Positions 13,482 to 21,324 of a DNA stretch of 21,324 nt are shown one piece after another; positions within the stretch are counted from its first letter, which is position 1; each line of letters begins with the position of its first letter. Position numbers and translations under genes: made by a program. The stretch comes from an uncultured Enterocloster sp. (GTDB lineage Bacteria; Bacillota; Clostridia; Lachnospirales; Lachnospiraceae): assembly GCA_944382045.1 (NCBI GenBank), contig CALWMT010000010.1, forward strand, positions 1 to 21,324. Direction: 5' to 3'. Under the pieces are notes generated by a model. That model saw only the letters and a program-made list of their open reading frames with translations, did not search any database and had not been told where the DNA came from.

Positions 13482-14804
13482 TCACTCCAGCCCGTACAGC
13501 TCAATCTCCATTCCCGGATCCAAGCGCAGCCAATTTCCAAGCCCATAGACTGCATTGCTGATCACATGCTCTCCGTCATTGATAAATACTTCTATCAGAT
13601 TCTCGTCAGCCAATACCTCCAGATGCGCCTCCTCCGCAAGCTCCGGCGTCTCCGAGATGAGATGTGCCCCGGCAAAGCGGGGATAGACCGCGCTGCGGTC
13701 CGTGTAAATCCGGCGATTCCTCCTGCCGATCCGAAATCCTCCCACATCCACCTGCTGGCCCTCCTTTAGGTCAAACACAGCCCGGTATCCGTCCGGAGCC
13801 TGGGATGTCTCGTTGATTTTCCGGGAATAGGCGGCCCGCACAGCCGGGTGCATCCGCAGATAGACGTGATTCCCTTCTATCTCCACCACCCGGGGCGAGG
13901 AAAACATGCCGATCCAGCCGTCCCCGGAAGGCTTTGGCATCCGCACCCAGGCCATCAGGATTCTGCGGCCCTCTCTGTCCAGCGTTGTCTGCGGCGCGTA
14001 CAGATCCATCCCCCAGTCCATGAGCTGGCAGCGGTCTGCAATCTCCAGCCGGCCGGTGCCCGCTTCAAATTTGGCAGGAAAACACAGCACATGATTTTTC
14101 TCCTTTTCCTGTACATCCGGCAGCCCCATGGCCGAGACAAGGAGCACACTTCCTCCCGGCGTCTTTACATAATCCGGACACTCCCACATCCAGCCGTATT
14201 CCGGCCCTTTTTCCGTCTGACTCACATAGGTCCATTGGCGAAGATCCCGGCTCTTAAAGATGAGCACTCTCCCCTGCTTCATCTCCCTGGTGCTCCCCAA
14301 AATCATGTACCAGCTGTCCCCTTCTCTCCACACCTTGGGGTCCCTGGTGTGGGTCCTGTCCCCGATCTGCGGGTCCGTGAGCGGCGGCAGCACCATCTCT
14401 TTGTCCCTCCAGTTGTCAAAATGGAACCCGTCCTCCGAGGAAATCATCATCTGGCAGCTCTCAAACTGCTCGTTGAAGCTCACATGGATATCCTCGGGAT
14501 CCGCTGGCTCATAGCGCACGCCGGTGTAGATCAGGCAGAGCCTTCCATCCTTTTCCACCGCGCTTCCGGAAAAGCATCCATTTTCATCTCCCCGCTTTGT
14601 GGGAAAAAGGGCAATGCCCCTGTGCTCCCAGTTCACCAGATCCCGGCTCACCGCATGGCCCCAGTGCATCGTCCCCCACCGGGGCGCATAGGGAAAATAC
14701 TGATAGAACAGATGATAATATCCCTTATAGTAGATAAGGCCATTGGGGTCATTTACCCAATTGTCCGGCGCTTTTGCATGAATCCTCTGGATTTTGCCCG
14801 TCAT
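13482..14804 (-). CDS. GH32 beta-fructosidase (sucrose / sucrose-6-phosphate hydrolase type)
   Basis: A 440-residue glycoside hydrolase of family 32, which releases fructose from sucrose or fructo-oligosaccharides. The three catalytic motifs are present: NWVNDPNG at 15-22 (nucleophile D19), RDPK at 154-157 (D155) and WECPD at 207-211 (acid/base E208). FSGS is at 78-81. A beta-sandwich C-terminal part follows. There is no signal peptide, so cleavage is cytoplasmic after import by the adjacent ABC transporter. The transporter suggests unphosphorylated substrate, so invertase or short-FOS hydrolase is more likely than sucrose-6-phosphate hydrolase. AAGGAGGA precedes the ATG. It is the last gene of the operon. 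Confidence 0.92.
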   Translation of the reverse strand: MTGKIQRIHAKAPDNWVNDPNGLIYYKGYYHLFYQYFPYAPRWGTMHWGHAVSRDLVNWEHRGIALFPTKRGDENGCFSGSAVEKDGRLCLIYTGVRYEPADPEDIHVSFNEQFESCQMMISSEDGFHFDNWRDKEMVLPPLTDPQIGDRTHTRDPKVWREGDSWYMILGSTREMKQGRVLIFKSRDLRQWTYVSQTEKGPEYGWMWECPDYVKTPGGSVLLVSAMGLPDVQEKEKNHVLCFPAKFEAGTGRLEIADRCQLMDWGMDLYAPQTTLDREGRRILMAWVRMPKPSGDGWIGMFSSPRVVEIEGNHVYLRMHPAVRAAYSRKINETSQAPDGYRAVFDLKEGQQVDVGGFRIGRRNRRIYTDRSAVYPRFAGAHLISETPELAEEAHLEVLADENLIEVFINDGEHVISNAVYGLGNWLRLDPGMEIELYGLE

Positions 14805-14835
14805 ATGCTGTCCTCCTTATGCCTGTTATACTCTG

Positions 14836-15942
14836 TCAGGACTGCTCCTCCATATAATTAATTCCCGTATTCTTGTCAAAGAAATGCAGCTTCGAGGGCA
14901 TGAACACAAAGGAAATAGCGTCGCCAATGGACCGCAGCTCATACTTGGACACCCGGGCCACAGCCTGGCTCCCCCCGAAGGTAAAGTAGAGGTTGTTCTC
15001 GTTTCCCATAACCTCGTTGTTGGTGATCACCGCCTGAAGGCGCTCTGTCCCATCCTGTTCCGCTCCCTGAGAATCCAGCTTCACATCCTCCCCCCGGATT
15101 CCCAGAACCATCTCCCCCTGGCGTCCGCCCAGCCGCCGGAGGGTGTCATCCGGAAGCGTCAGGAAGCTTCCGTCCGCGAACCGCACCTGGTTTTCCTCAA
15201 CCGCCACCTGGAAGAAATTCATCTGCGGAGAGCCGATAAATCCGGCCACAAACTGATTCTTCGGATGGTCGTAGAGCTCCATGGGCTTTCCCACCTGCTG
15301 GATCACCCCATCCTTCATAATCACAATCCGGTCCGCCATGGTCATGGCCTCCACCTGATCGTGGGTCACATAGATGGTGGTGGCTCCCAGATCCCTGTGG
15401 AGCTTGCTGATCTCCGTCCGCATGCTGACGCGCAGCTTGGCGTCCAGATTAGATAAGGGCTCGTCCATGAGGAATACCTTCTGGTTCTTCACAATCGCCC
15501 GCCCCAGGGCCACTCTCTGGCGCTGACCGCCGGAAAGGTTCTTGGGCTTGCGGAAGCGGTACTCCTCCAGCCCCAGGATCCGGATGGCCCAGTCCACCTT
15601 CTCCTTAATCTGATCGGAAGGCAGCTTCATGTTTTTCAGGCCGTAGCCGATATTTTTCTCCACCGTCATGTGGGGATAGAGGGCGTAATTCTGGAACACC
15701 ATGGCAATCCCCCGGTCCCTGGGAGCCACGTCGTTCATTTTCTTTCCATCTATGTAGAGCTCCCCGCCGGTGATCTCCTCAAACCCGGCCACCATGCGCA
15801 GGGTTGTGGACTTTCCGCAGCCGGAAGGACCTACAAAGGCGATGAACTCCTTTTCCTCAATATTCAGGTTAAAATTTTCCACTGTATTTTTCTTAGCGCC
15901 GGGATACATCTTGCACACATTGCGAAATTCTATAAAGCTCAT
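14836..15942 (-). CDS. msmK: Sugar ABC transporter ATP-binding protein (MsmK/UgpC type)
   Basis: A 368-residue ATPase that powers sugar import. Walker A is GPSGCGKS at 38-45, the signature LSGGQ at 136-140, Walker B FLMDEP ending near 162 and the switch His H194. A C-terminal TOBE-type regulatory part carries the FADGSFLTLP stretch, as in MsmK/UgpC ATPases that can serve several sugar systems. The ATG at 15942 is preferred because AAAGGAAGG lies 9 nt upstream. An in-frame ATG at 15951 would overlap the permease stop as ATGA but has the site touching it. Having its own ATPase inside the sugar operon is notable, since many Firmicutes share one elsewhere. Confidence 0.94.
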   Translation of the reverse strand: MSFIEFRNVCKMYPGAKKNTVENFNLNIEEKEFIAFVGPSGCGKSTTLRMVAGFEEITGGELYIDGKKMNDVAPRDRGIAMVFQNYALYPHMTVEKNIGYGLKNMKLPSDQIKEKVDWAIRILGLEEYRFRKPKNLSGGQRQRVALGRAIVKNQKVFLMDEPLSNLDAKLRVSMRTEISKLHRDLGATTIYVTHDQVEAMTMADRIVIMKDGVIQQVGKPMELYDHPKNQFVAGFIGSPQMNFFQVAVEENQVRFADGSFLTLPDDTLRRLGGRQGEMVLGIRGEDVKLDSQGAEQDGTERLQAVITNNEVMGNENNLYFTFGGSQAVARVSKYELRSIGDAISFVFMPSKLHFFDKNTGINYMEEQS

Positions 15943-15947
15943 AATCG

Positions 15948-16799
15948 TCATCCTTCCTTTGAACCGGTGGAGGTAACGCCCTCCACAATCTGCTTGGAGA
16001 ACAGGGAGTAAATAATAATTACCGGAATGGTCACCAGGGTGATAACCGCCAGGGTTTCTCCCATGGTTGTATTGTCGTTGGAGGTGATGGAATTAAGTCC
16101 AATCTGGGCTGTCAGCAAATCGCTGGAGGTAAAGACCAGGGAGGGCCACAGGTAATCATTCCACACATTCAAAAACGTAAACACGCTGACCGTGGCCACC
16201 ACGGTCTTGGACATGGGCAGAACCATGGTGAAGAAATATTTCACCGGCCCGCAGAAGTCCAGCTGTGCCGCCTCGTAGACATCGTCCGGCAGGCTGACAA
16301 AAACCTGGCGGAACAGGAAAATGTTAAAGGGATTCACAATCAGCGGCAGGATATATCCCACAATGGTATTTAAAAGCCCCGCCTTGGCGATAATCAGGAA
16401 ATGAATGGTGATAACCGTCTCCGTGGGCACAATGAGGAGCATCATGATTAACAGCAGCCATTTATCCCGGAAGGGGAACCGGATCTTTGCCAGGGCATAG
16501 CCCGCCAGGCCGTTCACAATGATGCTTAACACAATGAGCACCGCCGCGTAAAACAAGGTATTTGCCATGTACCGCAGAAAACTGGTATCCAGAATGATGG
16601 ACACATAGTTTTCGAAAAAGCTTCCGCTCGGCGCCGGCGGGATAAAGGCCGCCGCGGAATTCATATCCGCCGTAATCTGGGCGTCCGGCTTAAAGGAATT
16701 GGCTAACATCCAAATCACCGGAAACAGGAAAAACACGGACAGAACCAGCAGAACGCCCACCAAAATCCAGTTACTCCGCCTTTGCTTTTTTGTGAACAT
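15948..16799 (-). CDS. Carbohydrate ABC transporter permease (MsmG type)
   Basis: A 283-residue inner-membrane permease with about six membrane segments, of the MalG/MsmG branch. The EAA loop that docks the ATPase is seen as YEAAQLDFCGPVKYFFTMVLP near residues 187-207. The start has GGAGGAGGG upstream and overlaps the end of the preceding permease gene by 29 bases, an unusually long overlap that is supported by the ribosome binding site position. It pairs with the permease encoded upstream. Confidence 0.94.
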   Translation of the reverse strand: MFTKKQRRSNWILVGVLLVLSVFFLFPVIWMLANSFKPDAQITADMNSAAAFIPPAPSGSFFENYVSIILDTSFLRYMANTLFYAAVLIVLSIIVNGLAGYALAKIRFPFRDKWLLLIMMLLIVPTETVITIHFLIIAKAGLLNTIVGYILPLIVNPFNIFLFRQVFVSLPDDVYEAAQLDFCGPVKYFFTMVLPMSKTVVATVSVFTFLNVWNDYLWPSLVFTSSDLLTAQIGLNSITSNDNTTMGETLAVITLVTIPVIIIYSLFSKQIVEGVTSTGSKEG

Positions 16800-17670
16800 G
16801 ATTTCCCTCCTCCCTGTCCTTTGTCAGGACGCTCTGAATGATTGTCAGGATTACCACAAAGATTGTAAACACAATCGCCATGGTGGACGCCAGGCCCATC
16901 TCCCAGTTGACCGTGCCGGTCTCATAAATATCGTACACAATGGTGTAGGTGGAGTGGTCCGGCCCGCCGCCCGTCATAACCATGGGCTGCACCAGCATAC
17001 GGAAGGCGCCGATGGTGACGGTGATAAACACGAACACGCACAGGGGCTTCAGCTCCGGCAGAGTGATATCCTTAAATCTCTGCCAGGCGCTGGCGTGGTC
17101 TATCTCCGCCGCCTCGTAGAGGGCGGGACTGATGTTCTGCAGGCCTCCCAGGAAAATAATCATCTGATACCCCACACCCTGCCACACGCTCATGAGGGCG
17201 ATGGAGGGCAGCGCCTGGTCCGCGCTGTGGATAAAGGGCTGGGTGTCAATGCCAAGGTGGGCGAGCAGGGTGTTTAAAATTCCCTCCGGGCTGTAAATCT
17301 GCATCCACAGGGTGGAGACCACCGCTAAGGACATAACCACCGGCACAAAGAAGGCCACCTTAAAGTACTTCTTGCAGTGGGCCGCCCGGTTGATGGCCAG
17401 GGCCAGAACCAGGGCCCCGCCGCACTGCAGGGGCACAATGATAATCACAAATTTTACCGTGTTTAAAAAGGACTGGACAAAGAGCTCGTCTTTAAAAATG
17501 TCAAAATAATTTTCCAGCCCCACAAAGTGGGTCAGCTCCGGATTCAGTGCGAAGTAATCCGTGAAGCTGAACAGAAAGGTCAGGGCCATGGGCAGGAACA
17601 AAAATACCGTGAGCAGCACCAGGGCCGGACCGAAAAATGCCATTCCTACAATTGAATTTCGTTTCTCCAT
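16771..17670 (-). CDS. Carbohydrate ABC transporter permease (MsmF type)
   Basis: A 299-residue permease of the MalF/MsmF branch with six predicted membrane segments. The first is around 12-32, and the short N-terminus is typical of this branch. The EAA loop is YEAAEIDHASAWQRF, then ITLPELKP. It starts 3 nt after the binding-protein stop, with GAGGGAA inside the end of that gene as ribosome binding site. It should form the membrane channel with the MsmG-type permease. Confidence 0.94.
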   Translation of the reverse strand: MEKRNSIVGMAFFGPALVLLTVFLFLPMALTFLFSFTDYFALNPELTHFVGLENYFDIFKDELFVQSFLNTVKFVIIIVPLQCGGALVLALAINRAAHCKKYFKVAFFVPVVMSLAVVSTLWMQIYSPEGILNTLLAHLGIDTQPFIHSADQALPSIALMSVWQGVGYQMIIFLGGLQNISPALYEAAEIDHASAWQRFKDITLPELKPLCVFVFITVTIGAFRMLVQPMVMTGGGPDHSTYTIVYDIYETGTVNWEMGLASTMAIVFTIFVVILTIIQSVLTKDREEGNHVHKKAKAE

Positions 17671-17673
17671 AAT

Positions 17674-18996
17674 CTATTCCCTCACATATCGCTCCAGCTT
17701 CGAATCAATCCGCTCCACTGCCTTGTCAAGCTCCGTCTGGACATCCTTCCCGCCCAGCGCCGCGCTCTCAAGCACCTCCTGGAAGGATGTGCTCACCTGG
17801 GGATAAACCGGCGTCTTGGGTCTTGGGTGTCCGTAGCGCTCCAGCTGCTCATACAGGGCGCTGTAGTTCTCATCCGACTGGAACACCTCAATATTCGCAA
17901 ATGCCTCATAGGTGGAGGGGAAGCTCTTTGCCAGCTCCCAGATGCGGATGCCGCTCTCGGTGCCGCTCATCCACTTCACCAGCTCCGTGGCCCCCTCGAT
18001 GTTCTCCGTATCCGCAGAGGCGGCGAAGGCCCAGGATCCCGTGGGCGTATAGGTCCCGCCCTCCCAGCTGTCGCTCACCACATAGGGGGCTACCCCCAGC
18101 CGGATATCCGGATAGCTGGTGTAAATGGTGTTGACCTCCCAGGCCCCGTCAAACTTGAAGGCAGCTCTCCCGCTCTCAAACAGCTTGTCAATGGGGGCCT
18201 CCGACATATACTCCCGCTCCACTACGGTGCGGAAAAACTCCATGGCTTTTGCGGTGGCATCCGCGTTAAAGTATCCGTCTACGGAAAGTCCGTCCCCGCT
18301 CACCAGCTCCCCGCCGCCGGACCACACAAAGGGCGCGTAATAGTAGATGCTGCTCTCGCCCACCGGAAAGGTCATATCCAGGGGATATCCGTCCTTTTCG
18401 TCCATGAGGGGCTTTAAGCCCTCCAGGATATCCAGAAATTCCGTCCACGTCCAGGGATGGTCCGCGTCAGGGACCTGGATGCCCGCCTCCTCTAAAATAT
18501 CCTTATTGTAGTAGAGGCCCACGCTGGACTCCATCACCCCCAATGCATAGAGCTTTCCGTCGTAGGTTCCCTGCTCAATGATGGAGGGCAGATACTCTCC
18601 CCGCTCCTCCTCCGTAAGCTCCGCCAGGGGCTGGATGATGTTATTGGCCGCGTAGGCCGCCACATTGGGGCCGTCCACCGTGAGCACATCCGGAAGTCCC
18701 CCGGCCATCACCGAGGCATTAATCTTGTCCGAATAGCCGCCTCCGCTGTCATTTCGCGGGACAAACTCAATGTCCGCAAAATAGCGCCCGTTATAGGCCT
18801 CATTGAATGTCTCCACAGACTCCCGGTAGGCCTGCCCCTCCTCCGTGTCCTCGATGGAATGCACCCAGATGGACAGGTACTGCTCCCCCGCATCGTAGCC
18901 CGCTATATCGCCGGGAGATGGGTCCCGCTTCTGGCAGCCTCCCAGAAAGGCAGCCGCCAAGGCGGCTCCTGCCAGAAAAACAAGCTTCTTTCTCAT
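17674..18996 (-). CDS. Sugar ABC transporter substrate-binding lipoprotein
   Basis: A 440-residue extracellular solute-binding protein, family 1 (MsmE/MalE-like). The N-terminus is a lipoprotein signal with lipobox LGGC and lipidated C21. The mature part has the typical lobe features (ADIEFVPRND, LPDVLTVDGPNVAAYAAN, the SVGLYYNKDILEEAG strand, TGSWAFAASAD). It captures the sugar outside the cell and delivers it to the two permeases. The ligand cannot be read from sequence; the GH32 enzyme suggests sucrose or fructo-oligosaccharide. GAAGGAGGAG precedes the ATG. It is the first gene of the operon, with a good promoter about 110 nt upstream. Confidence 0.93.
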   Translation of the reverse strand: MRKKLVFLAGAALAAAFLGGCQKRDPSPGDIAGYDAGEQYLSIWVHSIEDTEEGQAYRESVETFNEAYNGRYFADIEFVPRNDSGGGYSDKINASVMAGGLPDVLTVDGPNVAAYAANNIIQPLAELTEEERGEYLPSIIEQGTYDGKLYALGVMESSVGLYYNKDILEEAGIQVPDADHPWTWTEFLDILEGLKPLMDEKDGYPLDMTFPVGESSIYYYAPFVWSGGGELVSGDGLSVDGYFNADATAKAMEFFRTVVEREYMSEAPIDKLFESGRAAFKFDGAWEVNTIYTSYPDIRLGVAPYVVSDSWEGGTYTPTGSWAFAASADTENIEGATELVKWMSGTESGIRIWELAKSFPSTYEAFANIEVFQSDENYSALYEQLERYGHPRPKTPVYPQVSTSFQEVLESAALGGKDVQTELDKAVERIDSKLERYVRE

Positions 18997-19080
18997 GTAA
19001 GCTCCTCCTTCTTGTCACCCTCCTCTGCCCGGCTGCGCCCTCCGGACAAAAGTGCCGTTCTCTTTCCTCTCAGCATCTAG

Positions 19081-19102
19081 TTACCGGTTAAGTAACCGGT
19101 TC
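19081..19102 (-). promoter_or_regulatory. Operator A of the sugar operon
   Basis: A perfect 18-bp inverted repeat ACCGGTTA-AG-TAACCGGT at 19083-19100. It also reads as two CCGG-centred sites 12 bp apart (19084-19087 and 19096-19099). It sits immediately downstream of the predicted start site of the sugar operon, the classic repression position. The divergent LacI-family protein is the obvious candidate to bind it. Confidence 0.7.
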
Positions 19103-19112
19103 CTTTAGCCAT

Positions 19113-19141
19113 ATAATAGTCTTTTTCAAGCTCACTGTCAA
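19113..19141 (-). promoter_or_regulatory. Promoter of the sugar ABC/GH32 operon
   Basis: On the minus strand TTGACA at 19141-19136, a 17-nt spacer and TATTAT at 19118-19113. The start site is expected near 19106, just ahead of operator A. Confidence 0.75.
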
Positions 19142-19211
19142 TGGCCGGCGCTGTAATTTTTTCATTTCGGCATATCTGCTATTTTCATCGTATTTTTCTG
19201 TGCAGGTTTCA

Positions 19212-19235
19212 CAAAACCGGTTTTGTAACCGGTTA
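19212..19235 (+). promoter_or_regulatory. Operator B near the lacI-family gene
   Basis: A second copy of the CCGG-core site. The 18-mer 19216-19233 is ACCGGTTT-TG-TAACCGGT, with 7 of 8 pairs in the inverted repeat. Again there are two CCGG cores exactly 12 bp apart (19217 and 19229). It lies just upstream of the regulator's -35, about 133 bp from operator A, a spacing that permits looping or independent autoregulation. Confidence 0.65.
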
Positions 19236-19239
19236 TTTA

Positions 19240-19269
19240 TTGATTCTCTCCCTTGTTTTTTGCTATACT
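19240..19269 (+). promoter_or_regulatory. Promoter of the LacI-family regulator
   Basis: An extended -10, TGC-TATACT, at 19261-19269 with a TTGATT -35 at 19240-19245 (18-nt spacer). The leader of about 60 nt holds a 10-bp hairpin at 19284-19308 with no T run. Confidence 0.6.
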
Positions 19270-19335
19270 AGAGTGTGCCAGCAGGCAGAGGCCGCCCGGG
19301 CTTCTGCCCTTTGGAGACGGAAAGAGGTATGTATT

Positions 19336-20361
19336 ATGAAGACAAAGAAAGTGACCTTCGCGGATATCGCCGCATATACGAATTTTTCAAAAACCACGAT
19401 CTCCCGGTACTTTAACAATCCGGATTCTCTCACCCTGGAGAACCAGCAGAAGATTGCCGAGGCCCTGACGGCTCTCAATTATAAGGAAAATAAGGTGGGC
19501 CGCATTCTGGCCAGCGGAAAGACGGAGTTTGTGGGCGTGATTATTCCCAACCTCTACATGCACTACTATTCCGAGATGCTTAATCAGCTCTTAGCCACCT
19601 ATGAGACCTACGGATATAAGTTCCTCGTCTTTGCGGGGAATGAAAAGCCCAATGTGGAGCGCCGGTATATCGAGGAGCTTTTGGCCTACAACATCGAAGG
19701 CCTGATCACCTTAAGCCCTACCATTCCCTCTAAGGAGCTGGCTCAGTACAACGTTCCCGTGGTCGGCATCGAGCGGGAGGACGAATATATCTGCAGCGTC
19801 AGCACGGACAACTACCTGGGCGGCGTCCAGGCAGCCAGCCTCCTTCAAAAGAGCGGCTGCGATATTCTCATCCATGTAAATGCCCATATGCCTGAGACCA
19901 CCCCCGCCTCCGGCCGCATACGGGGCTTTGTGGACATCTGCCGGGAGCAGGACCTGGCCTATGAGCTGATTCTCACCGACCTGGGAAACACATTTAAGGA
20001 GAATCACGAGCGGATATCCGCCCTTTTAAGCCAGCTGGAGGAGAAGTATCCCCACAAAAAAAAGGGCATCTTCATGCCCAATGACACCCACGCCAACGTC
20101 CTTTTAAATATATTGATCCGAAAGTACGGGAGGTTTCCGGAGGACTTTTGCCTCGTGGGCTTTGACAACTCCCCCATCTCCGAGGAGGCGGTGATCCCCA
20201 CCAGCACCGTGGGCCAGCAGATTCCCGTCATCGCCGGGGAGGCTATGAAGCTCCTCTCCTCGCTGATGGAGGAGAGGAAAAAGAGGAAGCCCGCTCCCCT
20301 GGAGGCGCCCATTCACCGGGTGGTCACACCCATCCTCATACGGAGGGAGACCACGGGGTGA
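19336..20361 (+). CDS. LacI-family transcriptional regulator
   Basis: A 341-residue LacI/GalR repressor. The helix-turn-helix is at about 5-28 (VTFADIAAYTNFSKTTISRYF), followed by the hinge region VGRILASGKT. A periplasmic-binding-protein-like sugar sensor domain follows from about residue 60 (EFVGVIIPN) to the end. The ATG at 19336 is chosen over upstream in-frame starts because GAGG lies 8 nt before it and the HTH begins right after. It is divergent from the sugar ABC/GH32 operon, and the shared intergenic region holds two operators with LacI-type CG-centred cores. Repression of the operon relieved by a sugar or its cleavage product is inferred. Confidence 0.94.
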   Translation: MKTKKVTFADIAAYTNFSKTTISRYFNNPDSLTLENQQKIAEALTALNYKENKVGRILASGKTEFVGVIIPNLYMHYYSEMLNQLLATYETYGYKFLVFAGNEKPNVERRYIEELLAYNIEGLITLSPTIPSKELAQYNVPVVGIEREDEYICSVSTDNYLGGVQAASLLQKSGCDILIHVNAHMPETTPASGRIRGFVDICREQDLAYELILTDLGNTFKENHERISALLSQLEEKYPHKKKGIFMPNDTHANVLLNILIRKYGRFPEDFCLVGFDNSPISEEAVIPTSTVGQQIPVIAGEAMKLLSSLMEERKKRKPAPLEAPIHRVVTPILIRRETTG

Positions 20362-20454
20362 GCGGACAGGCTGCTCTGTACCCCGCGCGCCCCGCTTTCC
20401 CGCCAATTTTCAGCTGCTGAATCGAAAAAATCCATTTTTATCCTCCTCCCTCCA

Positions 20455-20463
20455 TGCTATGAT
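20455..20463 (+). promoter_or_regulatory. Extended -10 promoter of the deacetylase gene
   Basis: TGC-TATGAT at 20455-20463, the same extended -10 as seen for the PHP gene. No good -35 is visible. It lies 56 nt before the start codon, so the deacetylase may be expressed independently of the regulator. Confidence 0.5.
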
Positions 20464-20518
20464 AGAATGGTTCCCGGATCAGGACAGATAAGAAAAACAA
20501 AGGAGGTGCTTATCCATT

Positions 20519-21235
20519 ATGGCACAAAAACAGATACAGGGAAAATACAAATTCCTCACATTCAGCTATGACGACGGCGTTACCCAAGACAAGCGGCTTG
20601 TAAAAATCTTCAGCCGCTATGGCCTCAAGGCCACATTCAATATCAATTCCGAGCTTCTGGGGACTCCTGGTTCTCTGCGGCGGGAGAATATGTGGATTGG
20701 CCACAACAAAATAGAGCCGTGCGAGGTGTCCTCCGTGTATCAGGGGCACGAGGTGGCGGCCCACACCCTCACACACCCGCATCTGGTGGAGCTCGATGAC
20801 GAGGAGGTCGTGCGCCAGGTTGGAGAGGACCAGAAAAACCTGGAGCGCCTCGTCCAGAGAAGCGTGGTGGGCATGGCCTATCCCGGAGGCGCCAAAAACG
20901 GAATCCATTTCGACAGCCGGGTGATCCGCCTGATACGCTCGCATACCAGCATCCAATATGCCCGGACAACCAAGAGCACGTACTCTTTTGACCTGCAGGA
21001 GGATCTGCTGCAGTTTAATCCCACCGTCTACCACCTGGAATTTGACCGGATGATGGAGCTGGGAGAGGAGTTTTTAAAGCTGAAGCCAGACCGTCCCCAG
21101 CTTTTCTATATCTGGGGCCACAGCTATGAATTTGACTATTACGACACCTGGGACAAATTTGAGTCCTTCTGCCGGATGATGAGCGGACGGGACGATATTT
21201 TCTACGGGACGAACCGGGAAGTCCTGCTCGGATAG
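20519..21235 (+). CDS. Polysaccharide deacetylase (NodB / CE4) family protein
   Basis: A 238-residue NodB-fold protein; the family removes N- or O-acetyl groups from sugars. Motif 1 is TFSYDDG with D18 and D19, motif 2 HTLTH at 82-86 gives the two metal His ligands, YPGG is at 121-124 (the usual R of motif 3 is not obvious) and WGHSYEF at 199-205 supplies a late His. There is no signal peptide or membrane anchor, so it is probably cytosolic and may act on an imported or intracellular sugar derivative rather than peptidoglycan. AAAGGAGGTG precedes the ATG. It follows the lacI-family gene by about 157 nt and has its own promoter-like site. Confidence 0.87.
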   Translation: MAQKQIQGKYKFLTFSYDDGVTQDKRLVKIFSRYGLKATFNINSELLGTPGSLRRENMWIGHNKIEPCEVSSVYQGHEVAAHTLTHPHLVELDDEEVVRQVGEDQKNLERLVQRSVVGMAYPGGAKNGIHFDSRVIRLIRSHTSIQYARTTKSTYSFDLQEDLLQFNPTVYHLEFDRMMELGEEFLKLKPDRPQLFYIWGHSYEFDYYDTWDKFESFCRMMSGRDDIFYGTNREVLLG

Positions 21236-21264
21236 GCGTCCGGCGCTTCTCGTGAACTGCTGGC

Positions 21265-21324
21265 TTACACCTCTGGCATTTCACCCGCCGCAATATAGCG
21301 GCCCGCATTCCTTCCTGCCTCCGC
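21265..21324 (-). CDS. Possible 3' end of a minus-strand gene, cut by window edge
   Basis: On the minus strand an open frame enters at the right edge and ends at TAA 21267-21265 after 19 codons, with the tail AGRYIAAGEMPEV. It is convergent with the deacetylase gene and leaves a 29-nt gap. Too short to assign; it is listed because the tail has a protein-like composition and sits where a convergent gene end would be expected. Confidence 0.3.
   Translation of the reverse strand, partial: AEAGRNAGRYIAAGEMPEV

Noticed and set aside
13848..14861. 337-codon plus-strand open frame within the GH32 gene
   Set aside because: Antisense to a gene with all three GH32 catalytic motifs; no recognisable domain.
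15961..15970. AACCGGTGG near the permease gene end as a third operator
   Set aside because: Only one imperfect core, inside coding sequence, without the second core 12 bp away.
19141..19335. N-terminal extension of the LacI-family protein
   Set aside because: The extra 65 codons would run through operator B and the promoter; the helix-turn-helix begins right after the ATG at 19336, which has a ribosome binding site.
1..21324. CRISPR arrays, tRNA or rRNA genes, insertion sequences, phage genes
   Set aside because: No regularly spaced repeats, no cloverleaf or rRNA-like stretch, and no transposase, integrase or phage protein pattern was seen on either strand.

Overview
The window reads as a low-redundancy, fairly GC-rich Firmicutes chromosome, most likely a gut-type anaerobe of the Lachnospiraceae/Clostridium XIVa kind. 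The clues are strong AGGAGG ribosome binding sites, TTGACA/TATAAT and TGn-extended -10 promoters, two rubrerythrins under PerR-type control, a T-box leader, and an Msm-type sugar ABC operon. The taxon is an inference from gene content and style, not from a marker gene.

Left block (1-6489, minus strand). One tightly packed seven-gene transcription unit runs leftward from a promoter near 6489. Its order is a two-domain S1 RNA-binding protein, a small RelQ-type (p)ppGpp synthetase, a membrane-anchored glycerophosphodiester phosphodiesterase, D-aminoacyl-tRNA deacylase (dtd), a DUF3783 protein, a DUF2201 VWA-like protein with a degenerate metallopeptidase motif, and a MoxR-type AAA+ ATPase cut by the window edge. 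The last three are overlapping or nearly so, which fits a chaperone-like ATPase/VWA pair.

Divergent block (6484-9592, plus strand). A YcdX-like PHP phosphatase is followed 2 nt later by a LysR regulator. Next come perR and a reverse-order rubrerythrin. Their promoters share the same geometry and a 17/20 identical operator, so PerR probably controls itself and the rubrerythrin.

Middle (9649-13377). An AT-rich DinJ/YafQ toxin-antitoxin pair sits downstream of cstA (peptide/pyruvate transporter), both on the minus strand. cstA has a roughly 460-nt leader that is a T-box riboswitch with an apparent AUC (Ile) specifier and a clear intrinsic terminator. Divergent from it is a classical rubrerythrin, followed by a strong terminator.

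Right block (13482-21324). A sugar uptake operon on the minus strand encodes a lipoprotein binding protein, two permeases, an MsmK-type ATPase and an intracellular GH32 fructosidase. A divergent LacI-family regulator faces it. The intergenic region carries two similar CCGG-core operators, one at each promoter. A cytosolic NodB-type deacetylase follows the regulator, and a possible gene end enters from the right edge.

Working together, the right block probably imports sucrose or fructo-oligosaccharides, cleaves them in the cytoplasm and is repressed by the LacI protein. The middle is an anaerobe's peroxide defence plus amino-acid-starvation-controlled uptake. The left operon links translation quality control and alarmone synthesis with an ATPase/VWA pair of unknown job.
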